64,000 bases of DNA from Stenotrophomonas rhizophila (GTDB lineage: Bacteria; Pseudomonadota; Gammaproteobacteria; Xanthomonadales; Xanthomonadaceae): NCBI RefSeq assembly GCF_003651185.1, contig NZ_RCDC01000004.1, positions 206,541 to 270,540 on the forward strand, read 5' to 3'. Positions 49,475 through 58,277 of this stretch are shown here, piece after piece. The notes beneath the pieces are model-generated. The model made no database searches. It saw nothing but the letters and a program-made list of their open reading frames with translations, and was not told where the DNA came from. The position numbers and the translations under genes are program-made. Position 1 is the first letter of the stretch; each line of letters opens with the position of its first letter.

Positions 49475-51643
49475 TTACGGCAGTGTCGGCGAGGTGAAGT
49501 TGAAGGTGCGGCCGTCGGCAAGGCGCGCGGTCGCGCTGTGCGGGCGCAGGGTGTGCGCATCGACCTGCTGCGGTTGATTGGAGAAGTTGGCCACGATCAC
49601 GCTGCCATCGGCGAACGTAGTCTGCTGCACCTGGCCGGCGGTATCGCGCCAGCGGAAGTCGACCAGCGCCTGATCGAACAGGGCCTGATGCAGTGGCCGG
49701 AAGAAGGCGTCCAGATGGCGCAGGTAGGCGATCCGTGACGCGGCGGTGGCCACGCTGAGATTGAGCAGCGGTGGTACGTTGTACAGCTGCTGTAGCAGCT
49801 CGGTGGTGCTGCGGCTCTCGCGGAACTTGAGGCTGTCCAGGGTCCAGTGATGGGTGCTGACCACGCTGTCGTGGAAGGCCGCCTGCAGCAGCGGCAGGCG
49901 TCGCGACGGGTTGAAGTAGAGCTGCTGGTAGCGCGGTTTGAGCTGGCTCTGTCTGAAGAAGAAGGCCGGCTGATGCTCGGGCGCCCACGCGCCGAGGTAG
50001 TAAGGCGACGCGCGTTCACGGCGCATCTGCGGGTCGCCCCAGCCGAAGCCGGCGGTCTGCGCACCGTGGGCAAAGGCGACGTGGCGATTGACCGTCGCTG
50101 CGCCGACTTCCGAGCCGACCACGAGCTTTTCGCTATCGGCCAGCCAGGCCAGCGCGGCACTGCGGTTCGCCGCGTCCTGCGCCTGCGAAGTGGGCTTGGC
50201 CGGGTCGCTGTCGTCAAACAGCATGCCGGTGGCAGCGACATCGAGGAACCAGCTGTTGTAGGGGGTATCAACGCGCAGGGCGCGTACGCGGCGTTCCATC
50301 AGCGGGCGGACGCAGGCGGCATTGGTGTACACCCCGTTGCCCTGGAAGCCTTTGATGCGCTGGCCGTCGGGTTTCATGATCCCGCAGCGTTCGAATGCGT
50401 CCTGCCCGAGCTGTGCTGAGAGCCAGGAAGGAGTGTCGTTACCGTCGGGCAGGGCGGTGTCATAGGAATCGTAGGGCGCGACCAGATAGCCTGCCTGTAT
50501 GGCCGTGTCCACCGCGCCCGGGCTCGCCCAGGCGGCGGTCCAGTCCGGCAGCCCGAGCCAGAGTCGTGGCAGACCCGCGGCCTGCAGCGCGTGTATCATC
50601 CGCGGCGATGCCGTGTCGCCGCGTGCTGCTTCCGGCTGCAGGGCCTTGCCCAGCGTCGCGTCCAGCGTGTGTCGACGCTGCTGGATGGCGTCGGCGGTCT
50701 CACCGGGGAACTGCTCGGCCAGTGCGGCGTTGATGGTGCTGACCAGCACCTGCTGCACATAGGGGCCGCTGTGCGGGGCGGTCACTGCCTCGCGTGCCTC
50801 CTTGTCCTTGCCGACCCACGCGTGCGGCAAGAGGGCTTTCAGCTGGCGCCAGTCGCGCACGTCCTGTTCGGCCAGTACCCGGTCGCCCCAGAGGTACAGG
50901 TGGCTGGCGCCGATCAGTTTGTCGCCGTCCGGCACACGCGCCAGTTTGTCCTTGAGCGCGATGAAGCCGCCTTGCGCCTGCAGCCATTGCCGGTAACGTT
51001 TGGCTGGCGCCAGCCAATCCGGGGCATCCAGGTTGACGATCACAACATAGGGGTCGGTCTGGTTGAGGGGATGGAAGTCGTGCTCTGCGGTGAGCGCGAG
51101 GGACGCCCCATCGGCGCTGAAGCGCACGGTGTTGTTGAAGGGCGTGGCGAACAGGATCGACAGCACCCGGTCCGGCCAGGCGAGGCCGATCACGGGCAGG
51201 GTCAGGTCTTCGGTGGTATTGACCTCCCCATAGGCGCTGAGCAGTTCATCGCGCCAGGCGGTGTCGCCGGCGGGAATGTAATAGCCCTCGTGCAGCGGAA
51301 GCAGCAGCGCGCCGGCACCGGTCGGCAGCGTGGGCCATGTCACCACACCGGCGGAGCTGCGCTCAAAGCGCAGCTGCAGGGCGTCCTGCTCCAGTGTGGC
51401 GTGGATGGTGGTGGCGCCGCCGCGCTGCCACTGCGCACTCACCGGTGTCTGCACCAGGTCCAGGATGGTGTCGCGCGCTGTGGCGGAGGAGATCACGGTG
51501 TCCACGCCGTCGCGGGTGGTGGCGGTGACTGCAAGCGTCGCCGGGTCGATGTCCACCTGCCAGCGTGCATTGGCCAGCGTGAGTGCGTGGGCGGCGGGTG
51601 AGGCAACCAGCAGGAAAAGGGCAAGCAGCCTGGCGGCGGGCAT
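49475..51643 (-). CDS. Large secreted glycoside-hydrolase-like protein
   Basis: This 722-residue exported protein has a signal peptide (MPAARLLALFLLVASPAAHA), an N-terminal beta-rich domain and a probable TIM-barrel part. The barrel part has motifs such as DTPYNSWFLDVAATGMLFDD and GSEVGAATVNRHVAFAHG. The layout resembles GH101-like or related glycosidases, but I cannot assign a CAZy family. The acidic residues in FLDVAA and VGSEVG are candidate catalytic positions. The gene stands alone, so no substrate can be read from the neighbourhood. Confidence 0.7.
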   Translation of the reverse strand: MPAARLLALFLLVASPAAHALTLANARWQVDIDPATLAVTATTRDGVDTVISSATARDTILDLVQTPVSAQWQRGGATTIHATLEQDALQLRFERSSAGVVTWPTLPTGAGALLLPLHEGYYIPAGDTAWRDELLSAYGEVNTTEDLTLPVIGLAWPDRVLSILFATPFNNTVRFSADGASLALTAEHDFHPLNQTDPYVVIVNLDAPDWLAPAKRYRQWLQAQGGFIALKDKLARVPDGDKLIGASHLYLWGDRVLAEQDVRDWRQLKALLPHAWVGKDKEAREAVTAPHSGPYVQQVLVSTINAALAEQFPGETADAIQQRRHTLDATLGKALQPEAARGDTASPRMIHALQAAGLPRLWLGLPDWTAAWASPGAVDTAIQAGYLVAPYDSYDTALPDGNDTPSWLSAQLGQDAFERCGIMKPDGQRIKGFQGNGVYTNAACVRPLMERRVRALRVDTPYNSWFLDVAATGMLFDDSDPAKPTSQAQDAANRSAALAWLADSEKLVVGSEVGAATVNRHVAFAHGAQTAGFGWGDPQMRRERASPYYLGAWAPEHQPAFFFRQSQLKPRYQQLYFNPSRRLPLLQAAFHDSVVSTHHWTLDSLKFRESRSTTELLQQLYNVPPLLNLSVATAASRIAYLRHLDAFFRPLHQALFDQALVDFRWRDTAGQVQQTTFADGSVIVANFSNQPQQVDAHTLRPHSATARLADGRTFNFTSPTLP

Positions 51644-51829
51644 GGGACATCTCAGTTCAGGGTGTGGTGGCCTGCCGTCGCGTCACAGCGACCGGAGGGT
51701 GGGCCGAATCGGTGTCGAGCCTAGCGCTGATTCGGCAGCTGCCGAGCGCGGCCCATCACAGTTGCACGCACCGAAGGCCGCAGATGTGCTGGAATTGTGA
51801 TCCGGTCAGGTAAAGCAGGGTGTAGAGCG

Positions 51830-52360
51830 ATGCGCAAGCTTGCTGCTGCGGCTCCCCGTTTGAGGCGTATTCCTGTTGTTTCCGTGCTGACGGGGATCGC
51901 GATGGCGATCACAATGCCTGCGTTCGCTGCGACGGGTGATCCTGCGCGCGCGGTGGTGGACGCGCTGTATGGGTTTCGTGCGACACACGGCCCGGCGTAT
52001 CCAGATGCATTTCCGGCGTTGCGGTCGATGCTGAGCCCCGGATTGCTGGCGCGATGCGTTCGTTACCAGCGGGCGCTGGACGCGCCGGGCGCACCGACGG
52101 ATCTGGTCCCGACCATCAACTACGACCCGTTGACCGGTTCACAGGAGGCGCTGTCGTCATCGTATCCCGCGGCCGAAGTGGCGCGGCGGAAGGACTGGGT
52201 CCGCTACCGTATCCGTGCGACCTACCCCGATGGCGCGGCCTGGAATGACATCGATGTGCAGGTGGTGAAGTTGAGTTCAGGGCAGTGGCGCATCAGCAAC
52301 ATCAATCGGCTGCGGCAGGATTGTGCGCTGGGGCCGTATCCGGATGTCCCTGGCCGATAG
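51830..52360 (+). CDS. Secreted protein, DUF3828-like
   Basis: This 176-residue protein has a signal peptide (ending MPAFAATG) and a compact domain with RAVVDALYGFRATHG and GQWRISNINRL, typical of DUF3828-like or lumazine-binding-like secreted proteins. The function is unknown. The start is taken as MRKLAAAAPRLRR at 51830. A GTG at 51797 would add 11 residues. It converges with the quinone reductase gene. Confidence 0.78.
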   Translation: MRKLAAAAPRLRRIPVVSVLTGIAMAITMPAFAATGDPARAVVDALYGFRATHGPAYPDAFPALRSMLSPGLLARCVRYQRALDAPGAPTDLVPTINYDPLTGSQEALSSSYPAAEVARRKDWVRYRIRATYPDGAAWNDIDVQVVKLSSGQWRISNINRLRQDCALGPYPDVPGR

Positions 52361-52365
52361 GAAGC

Positions 52366-52395
52366 AGGCCCCGCGTTTGCAGGGCCTTGTTTATT
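52366..52395 (+). terminator. Probable terminator between convergent genes
   Basis: The arms AGGCCC and GGGCCT flank a 10-nt loop and are followed by TGTTTATT, just after the stop at 52360. Confidence 0.55.
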
Positions 52396-52436
52396 GCGCG
52401 CGCGATGCCTGGGCTTTGCAGTGGCAACGGGTCGTC

Positions 52437-53042
52437 TCAGTGGGCTCCCGCGCCAGGCAGGGTGGCAATGCGCTGCCCCAACGCATGCGCCGTCTGCAGA
52501 TGGGCGTGTGCATCGCCGTGGTCCGTGTCCAGCAACAGCGTGGAGGACAGCACCGGCGCGCCGCAGTAGTCGAAGATGCCGGTGTCGATCTGGGTCTTCA
52601 TCGCCTCGGTATAGCCACGCTTCTGCCACGTGCGTTCGTCGGCGCCACCCAGGCCGACCAGGTGGACGGGCAGGTGCCCGAGTTTCTTGAGGACGCCCTG
52701 GCCGCTGCTGTCGTCGTAGGCCCAGCCACCGGTAAAGACCCGGTCGATCCACCCCTTCATCAGCGCCGGCATGCTCCACCAGTAGACCGGAAACACGAGG
52801 ACCAGCGCGTCAGCGCGGTCCAGGCGGGCCTGTTCGGCCAGAACATCGGCGGGAAAGGGTGCCTGGCGATGATGGCCCTTCAGGTCGTTCTGGGTGAAGC
52901 GGGGGTCAAAGCGCTCTGCAGCGAGGTCGGCCAGTTCGACGGTGGCGCCGGTGGTTCCGGTGATGCCGTCGGCAATCCGGCGGGCGACGGCATGGGTCAG
53001 TGCGCCGGGATCGGGATGGGAGGTGACGATGAGGGTATGCAT
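52437..53042 (-). CDS. NAD(P)H quinone oxidoreductase, flavodoxin fold
   Basis: This 201-residue protein has the flavodoxin-like core of the MdaB/KefF/NQO1 group (LIVTSHPDPGALTHAV, then FPVYWWSMPALMKGWIDRVF). It probably reduces quinones or other electrophiles with NAD(P)H. The start MHTLIVTSHP at 53042 is chosen. The open frame to 53129 crosses the operator. It is divergent from a TetR gene that very likely represses it. Confidence 0.9.
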   Translation of the reverse strand: MHTLIVTSHPDPGALTHAVARRIADGITGTTGATVELADLAAERFDPRFTQNDLKGHHRQAPFPADVLAEQARLDRADALVLVFPVYWWSMPALMKGWIDRVFTGGWAYDDSSGQGVLKKLGHLPVHLVGLGGADERTWQKRGYTEAMKTQIDTGIFDYCGAPVLSSTLLLDTDHGDAHAHLQTAHALGQRIATLPGAGAH

Positions 53043-53078
53043 GAAATTCCTGGAGGCGGGGGAGGCTGTATACTTTTG

Positions 53079-53101
53079 GTACGTTACGGTCCGTAAGCTA
53101 C
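53079..53101. promoter_or_regulatory. TetR operator between divergent promoters
   Basis: The core TTACGG, T, CCGTAA is a perfect inverted repeat (53084-53096), with GTA and TAC extending the symmetry to 23 bp. The two 6-bp arms also stand at -35 distance (18 bp) from TATACA on the minus strand (53072-53067) and TATATA on the plus strand (53108-53113). Binding here should block both genes. Confidence 0.75.
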
Positions 53102-53116
53102 GATTGGTATATAGCG

Positions 53117-53725
53117 ATGTCAAGTCCACACGCTCCAGCAGCGTCTGCCGCCCCTCGCCGCCGGATGAGCCGCGACGACCGCCTGCGCCAGTTGCTGGAA
53201 GTGGCCTGGCGGCTGATTCGCGAGGAGGGCACGGACGCGCTGACGTTGGGGCGCCTTGCCGAGCAGGCCGGGGTGACCAAGCCGGTGGTTTATGACCATT
53301 TCGGTACCCGGGCCGGCCTGTTGGCGGCGCTGTACCAGGATTTCGATGCGCGCCAGGGCGTGGTGATGGACGCGCGGTTTGCCGACAGCGGTTCGACGCT
53401 TGCGGAGAAAGCGCAGGTCATCGCCGATGCCTACGTGGCCTGTGTGATGAAGCAGGGGCGTGAGATTCCCGGCGTGATCGCCGCGCTGGCCGGTTCACCC
53501 GAGCTGGCGCGCATCAAGCGCGAGTACGACGTGGTGTTCCTCGAACAGTGCCGCGCGCTGCTCTCACCGTTCGCGCCGGCGGGCGCGCTGCCCTTGGCAG
53601 GCCTATGGGGCATGTTGGGCGCGGCCGAAGGGCTCTCGTCTGCGGCGACGACGGGCGACATCAGCCCTGAGCAGGCCGTGCGCGAACTGGCGGCGACGAT
53701 CGTTGCGATGGTTGCGCGCGGCTGA
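53117..53725 (+). CDS. TetR-family repressor
   Basis: This 202-residue regulator has an N-terminal HTH (LEVAWRLIREEGTDALTLGR, then VTKPVVYDHFGTRAGLLAAL) and a variable C-terminal ligand domain. It is divergent from the quinone reductase, with a shared operator. The start may be ATG 53117, which would be leaderless because the -10 ends 3 nt upstream, or ATG 53165 (MSRDDRLRQ). The N-terminal 16 residues are low-complexity. Confidence 0.9.
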   Translation: MSSPHAPAASAAPRRRMSRDDRLRQLLEVAWRLIREEGTDALTLGRLAEQAGVTKPVVYDHFGTRAGLLAALYQDFDARQGVVMDARFADSGSTLAEKAQVIADAYVACVMKQGREIPGVIAALAGSPELARIKREYDVVFLEQCRALLSPFAPAGALPLAGLWGMLGAAEGLSSAATTGDISPEQAVRELAATIVAMVARG

Positions 53726-53811
53726 GCGCTCTACGTCTGTTTGGCAGTGTCATGCTCGGCGCCGCGGAGGATCAGGCGCGTATGATGTCCCGCCCTGTTG
53801 GACTCGATGCC

Positions 53812-54567
53812 ATGCGCGTTTGCCTGCCTGTTCTTGCACTTGCCGCCGCGATCGGTGCGGCGTTGCCGGCGACCGCTGCGACGGTTTCGTTGAATGCGCG
53901 CCTTGAGGCGGCCTCGAGTGTGCAGGTCAACCAGGTGCCGGCGAGCGGCGCAGCACTGGTCGGGCGTGTGCAGCAGTTCCGCAACGGCGACAGCCTGATC
54001 AGCCTCGGCGACGGTGAGGGTCAGCCGGTCGTGCTGACCCTGTGCAAGGGAAAGGCACATCTGAATCTCGAGGCGAGCTGGCCGGGTGCGCCTGCGGCGA
54101 AGACCCCGGAAGAGAAGCAGATGCGTGCGTACGGCATGTCCATGGCGGTGATGGGGGGCATGGCGATGGTGCAGGGGATCACAGGTGATGCCCTGGCGCT
54201 GCCTGCCGAAGGACAGACATCGACAGCGCAGCGCGAGACGTCCTGGGCCTATGGCAAGGAGCTGTACGCGGTAGCGATCACCCATGCGGCCGGCGGCGAG
54301 ATCCGGGTCAAGCTGACCAAGACGGAGAACACCACCAGGACGCCGCCGTCCGGCTCGGATGACACCGTCAGCACCGACGGTGACAAGGCGGCACGCCTGG
54401 CCGAACTGGATCCGGTAGGTACATCGCGCGAACTGGCGATCGCTGCGGCGCCCATGGCGGAGAGCGTGCCGGACACGATGTCGTTGAAGGGCTGGATGTC
54501 CGCCAGTGGCAAGGGCGGCGCGACGGTAGGTGCGGCGCGCGAGGCTTCGGGCGATTGCGCGCGCTGA
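53812..54567 (+). CDS. Secreted protein of unknown function
   Basis: Not recognised. The 251-residue protein has a signal peptide (MRVCLPVLALAAAIGAALPA onward). A beta-rich part of about 110 residues (VGRVQQFRNGDSLISLGDGE) is followed by a Met/Gly-rich stretch (YGMSMAVMGGMAMVQG). The tail is Ser/Thr/Asp-rich and ends in GDCAR. The start at 53812 begins at the signal peptide. An upstream GTG/ATG frame to 53752 is unlikely. Confidence 0.75.
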   Translation: MRVCLPVLALAAAIGAALPATAATVSLNARLEAASSVQVNQVPASGAALVGRVQQFRNGDSLISLGDGEGQPVVLTLCKGKAHLNLEASWPGAPAAKTPEEKQMRAYGMSMAVMGGMAMVQGITGDALALPAEGQTSTAQRETSWAYGKELYAVAITHAAGGEIRVKLTKTENTTRTPPSGSDDTVSTDGDKAARLAELDPVGTSRELAIAAAPMAESVPDTMSLKGWMSASGKGGATVGAAREASGDCAR

Positions 54568-54588
54568 ACCCGGTGGCGCAACGTCAGT

Positions 54589-54609
54589 GATACCCATTCT
54601 CATTTGAGT
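54589..54609 (+). promoter_or_regulatory. Possible Fur box before the esterase gene
   Basis: The segment GATACCCATTCTCATTTGA matches about 11 of 19 positions of the E. coli Fur box. The half-site ATTCTCATT is strong. A TACACT -10-like element follows at 54610-54615. Confidence 0.45.
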
Positions 54610-54649
54610 TACACTGGCGCGATAGCACCGTCCCTCGCTCCGGGTAGTC

Positions 54650-55657
54650 ATGATTGTTTCGTCGTCGCTGATCTCTTCCGTATCGCCGTGGTTGCGCACG
54701 CTGGGCGTAGCGACCGCCATCGGCATGGCGGCGCTGTCGCCGGTCTCGGCGCAGCAGCGCAATCCCGAGCAGAAAGTCGGTGAGACGGTGCTGGACCAGC
54801 CGGCGCAGAGCTATCGTTTCGAACACTTCGTGCTGGACAGCCCCGATCACGCCCGCCGCTGGCGGGTGAATGTCGGCATGCCGGCGAAGGCTGCAGCCAC
54901 GCCGGCGCCGGTGCTGTACATGCTCGATGGCAATGCCGCGGCGATGGTGCTCGACCAGGCGATGCTTGTCGACTTGGCCGCGCATGCCGCGCCGGTGCTG
55001 GTGTTCATCGGCTACGACAACGACCTGCGGATCGATTCCCCGGCGCGCACGCTCGACTACACCGCGTGGATCGATACCGCCGATGACGAAAACGGCACGT
55101 CGCAGTCCAGTGGCGGGGGGGCGTATGCGTTTCTCGATCTGATCGAGCGCCGGATCAAGCCGGAAGTGCAGCGCCGTGCCAGCATCGATCTGCAGCAGCA
55201 GTCGCTGTGGGGCCATTCGCTGGGCGGTTTGTTCGTGGTCAGCACGCTGTATACCCGCCCGGCCGCGTTCCAGCATTACGTGTCGGCCAGCCCGTCACTG
55301 TGGTGGAGCCAGGGCGCCCCGCTGGGCGACATGGAGCGCCAGTTCATCGCCAACGCCCAAGGCCAGCCGGCACAGGTCACGGTGATGCTCGGTGGTGATG
55401 AGCGCACCGGCAACCGCGGCGTGCGTGACATGACCAATCCGCGCGTGGTCGCGCATCTGCGCCGCATTGGTGGCGCCACCCCCGATGCAGCGCAGCAGCT
55501 GGCCACCCGCCTGGCCAAGGTGCCGGGCCTGACCGTGCAGTACCGCGAATTCCCCGGCCTCGGCCATGGGCCGATGCTGCCGGCATCGCTCAAGGCGACG
55601 CTGAGCCAGTTGTATGGCATCGCCGATCGCAGCGGCACGCCCGCGCCGGCCCCCTGA
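54650..55657 (+). CDS. Secreted esterase, siderophore-hydrolase-like
   Basis: This 335-residue exported alpha/beta-hydrolase has a signal peptide (ending SPVSAQ). The nucleophile motif is GHSLGG, and the probable acid and His are in LGGDERTGNR and LGHGPML. It resembles the IroE/Fes-like esterase group, which cleaves siderophore esters in the periplasm. The adjacent iron-transport genes and a Fur-like site support such a role, but the substrate is unproven. Confidence 0.82.
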   Translation: MIVSSSLISSVSPWLRTLGVATAIGMAALSPVSAQQRNPEQKVGETVLDQPAQSYRFEHFVLDSPDHARRWRVNVGMPAKAAATPAPVLYMLDGNAAAMVLDQAMLVDLAAHAAPVLVFIGYDNDLRIDSPARTLDYTAWIDTADDENGTSQSSGGGAYAFLDLIERRIKPEVQRRASIDLQQQSLWGHSLGGLFVVSTLYTRPAAFQHYVSASPSLWWSQGAPLGDMERQFIANAQGQPAQVTVMLGGDERTGNRGVRDMTNPRVVAHLRRIGGATPDAAQQLATRLAKVPGLTVQYREFPGLGHGPMLPASLKATLSQLYGIADRSGTPAPAP

Positions 55658-55779
55658 TTTTTTCGATACCCAGGCAGTTCCGTGGCCCTGTGCCACCGCC
55701 GCAACGGACCGCGGCCACGCCAAGGCAAGCACTGTGACAACGCGCCAACCGGCGCGCCCCCAACAGAAGGAGTCTGCTG

Positions 55780-57162
55780 ATGTACACCCTGAAAACCCTC
55801 CCGCGCGTCGCCACCCTGGCCCTTGCGCTGTCGCTGGCCAGCCCGGCCGTGTTCGCCCAGCCGGTGTTCGATGCCCCAGCCAACGGTTTCCGTGGTGAAG
55901 TAGTCAGCCGCGGCCAGAACGTGGTGCCGGGCAGCGATGCCGAGGTGATCGGCCGCCAGTTCGTGCCGGGCCAGCAGGTCACCCTGCTGCGCGGTGAGAC
56001 GGTGCTCAATGCCACCCCGTACGTGGTCGATGCCGAGGGCAACTTCAAGGGCAACGTCGCGATTCCGGCCGATGCCGTGCCCGGTCAGCAGCCGGTGATC
56101 GTGCGTGCCAGCCAGCCGTCCGCGGCGACGGTGCTGTCGCTGCGCGTCTCGCCGAACCTGCCGCTGAGCGGCCAGCAGAACTTCAACCAGACCTCGGCCA
56201 AACTGGTTCAGGGCCTGTACCAGTCCGCGTACAGCGCGGCCAGCAATGCGGTGTTCGTCACCGCTGCCGTCGGTCGCCCGCCGGTCACCCAGTCGCAGCT
56301 GCTCAAGCTGGACCCGAAGACGCTGAAGGTCACGGCCAAGATCACCCCGGCTGAAGTGCCCGGCGGCAAGGGCGGCGCGGTATTCGCGGTCTATGGCGTG
56401 GGCGTGGATGATGCCAACGGCAACGTGTGGGTCACCAATACCCGCCAGGACACCGTGGCCGTGTATCGCCAGAAGGATCTGTCGCTGGTGCGCCAGTTCG
56501 ATGTCGGTGCCGTACCGCATGCCCGCGACATCGTGGTCGATGGTCGTCATGGCAAGGTGTTCGCTTCGGCCGCCGGTGAGGATCATCTCTCGGTGTTCGA
56601 TGCCCGCACCTTGCAGCCGCTGGAGCCGATCACCCTGGCCTCGGGCGTGGACGACAAGAAGTTCGTCCCGATGAGCCTGGTGCTGGATGAAGCGTCCGGC
56701 AAGCTGTTCACCGTCAGCATCGGCACACCGGAAGCGGCGGTGATCGACACCACCACCGGCAAGGTGGAGAAGGTGATCGATCTGGGCAACGCGATCAGCG
56801 CCTCCGGCGTCGCCTACGATGCCGCGGCGGGCCGGCTGTACGTGGCTTCGCAGGGCACCGACAACCTGCTGATCGTCGATGTCGCCAGCGGCAAGGTGCT
56901 GCATGACGTGCCGGTGGGCGCGGGTGCGCTGAACGTCGCCTTCGAGCCGGTGTCCAAGCTGGCCTATGTCACCAATCGCGGCGCTGGCACGGTGACCGTG
57001 GTCGACGGCAACGGCAAGGTGGTCGGCAACCTGGATGGCGGTACCTTCCCCAACCACGTGCGTGAAGATGGCAAGGGCAACGTGTTTGCCGTCAACAAGT
57101 CGCGTGATGCCCAGGATCCCAAGGGCGACCGCATCACCCGCATCAGCACCCGCGCGAACTGA
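55780..57162 (+). CDS. Secreted YncE-type beta-propeller protein
   Basis: This 460-residue exported protein has a signal peptide (ending SPAVFAQ), an N-terminal Ig-like segment (about 30-135) and a seven-bladed YncE/YVTN-type propeller (about 150-450). The repeated blade motif is seen in NVWVTNTRQDTVAVYR, RLYVASQGTDNLLIVD and LAYVTNRGAGTVTVVD. In E. coli, yncE is iron-regulated and lies beside a TonB receptor gene. The same company here suggests a shared iron-linked role. Confidence 0.88.
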   Translation: MYTLKTLPRVATLALALSLASPAVFAQPVFDAPANGFRGEVVSRGQNVVPGSDAEVIGRQFVPGQQVTLLRGETVLNATPYVVDAEGNFKGNVAIPADAVPGQQPVIVRASQPSAATVLSLRVSPNLPLSGQQNFNQTSAKLVQGLYQSAYSAASNAVFVTAAVGRPPVTQSQLLKLDPKTLKVTAKITPAEVPGGKGGAVFAVYGVGVDDANGNVWVTNTRQDTVAVYRQKDLSLVRQFDVGAVPHARDIVVDGRHGKVFASAAGEDHLSVFDARTLQPLEPITLASGVDDKKFVPMSLVLDEASGKLFTVSIGTPEAAVIDTTTGKVEKVIDLGNAISASGVAYDAAAGRLYVASQGTDNLLIVDVASGKVLHDVPVGAGALNVAFEPVSKLAYVTNRGAGTVTVVDGNGKVVGNLDGGTFPNHVREDGKGNVFAVNKSRDAQDPKGDRITRISTRAN

Positions 57163-57187
57163 GGTTCGCGCAGTGCGTTGCACTGGC

Positions 57188-57208
57188 GGCGGGGCGAACA
57201 GCCCCGCC
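57188..57208 (+). terminator. Intercistronic hairpin before hmuT-like gene
   Basis: The arms GGCGGGGC and GCCCCGCC surround GAACA, followed by GTTCT. It lies between the propeller gene and the ABC importer and may lower transcription into it or stabilise the upstream mRNA. Confidence 0.5.
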
Positions 57209-57231
57209 GTTCTGATGGAAGAGGAACTGCC

Positions 57232-58266
57232 ATGAAGTCGATTGTTGTCCGCCGCAGCCTGCTGGCGCTGTCCCTGGTCGCGGTGATTGCCGGCTGCTCG
57301 AAAGAGCCTGCTGCACCTTCCACCGATACCGCCGCCGCATCGGCCGCGCAGACCGCCGGAGCGTTGCCGGAGGGCTGGCAGCGTGTGGTGGGCGTGGACG
57401 TGCCCGACATCGAAGGCGCCACGCAGCAGTTGCCGGCACAGGTCACCTCCGATGACGGTGTGGCCACGACGGTGACTGATACCTCCAAGATCATTGCCGG
57501 TGGCGATGACATCATCGCGGTGCTCGAAGCGCTCGGCCTGGACGATCAGGTGTACGCCGCGCCGCTGCGCTCGGCTACCGCGTCCGGCCGCAAGGCCCCC
57601 CAACAATTTCTGTTCAACCGCACCACCGGTGTGGAAGGCGTGTTGAGCCTGCAGGGCACCCTGTTCCTGGGCAACAGCCTGCGCCGCCATTCCGATCTGG
57701 CCGCCAAGCTGCGCGGTGCAGGCGAAGCGGCGGTGATCGTCGACGATCTGCAGCCGGCCGCGGACAAGGTGCGCAAGGTCGCCGCCGCGGTCGGCATGGC
57801 CGAGCAGGGTGACGCGCTGGCCACGAAAGTGCAGTCGCAGTTGGATGCGGCCAAGGCCAGTGGTGCCGCATTGGCATGGCACCCGCGCGTGATCCACGTG
57901 TCCGCGACCGGTGCCGGCGGCGCGCCGACGGTGGCCGGCTCGGACAGCGCCTCGGGCAAGCTGATCACGCTGGCCGGTGGCATCAACATCGGCGACGAAG
58001 CCGGGGTCGCCAATTATTCCGCGCTGAGCAACGAGGGCGTGGTGGCTGCGGCGCCCGATGTCATCCTGGTGACCGAGAACGATCTGGCCCTGTTTGGTGG
58101 GCAGGCCGGGCTGTGGCGCGCCTATCCGACGCTCCGGCAGACGCCGGCCGGTGCGGCCAACCGCGTGTGGGTGATGCCGGATGTGGAGTTGAAGTCCGCC
58201 AGCGTCGCCTCGGGCAGTGGTGCGGTGGCGCTGGCCGCGGCATTTGCAACCGTTCCGCGCCCGTGA
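57232..58266 (+). CDS. hmuT: Hemin-type ABC importer substrate-binding lipoprotein
   Basis: This 344-residue lipoprotein (lipobox VIAGC at about residue 20) has the helical-backbone binding-protein fold. Motifs typical of HmuT are ALSNEGVVAAAPDVILVTE and GGINIGDEAGVANYSALS. It should bind heme or a ferric chelate in the periplasm and pass it to the permease. The start is MKSIVVRRSLL at 57232, with GGAAGAGGAA upstream. It is followed by the permease with an 11-bp gap. Confidence 0.85.
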   Translation: MKSIVVRRSLLALSLVAVIAGCSKEPAAPSTDTAAASAAQTAGALPEGWQRVVGVDVPDIEGATQQLPAQVTSDDGVATTVTDTSKIIAGGDDIIAVLEALGLDDQVYAAPLRSATASGRKAPQQFLFNRTTGVEGVLSLQGTLFLGNSLRRHSDLAAKLRGAGEAAVIVDDLQPAADKVRKVAAAVGMAEQGDALATKVQSQLDAAKASGAALAWHPRVIHVSATGAGGAPTVAGSDSASGKLITLAGGINIGDEAGVANYSALSNEGVVAAAPDVILVTENDLALFGGQAGLWRAYPTLRQTPAGAANRVWVMPDVELKSASVASGSGAVALAAAFATVPRP

Positions 58267-58277
58267 GTGCCTGAGGC

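Noticed and set aside
55276-57897. Minus-strand 873-codon frame antisense to the esterase and propeller genes
   Set aside because: It is a shadow frame. The plus-strand genes have signal peptides and clear folds.
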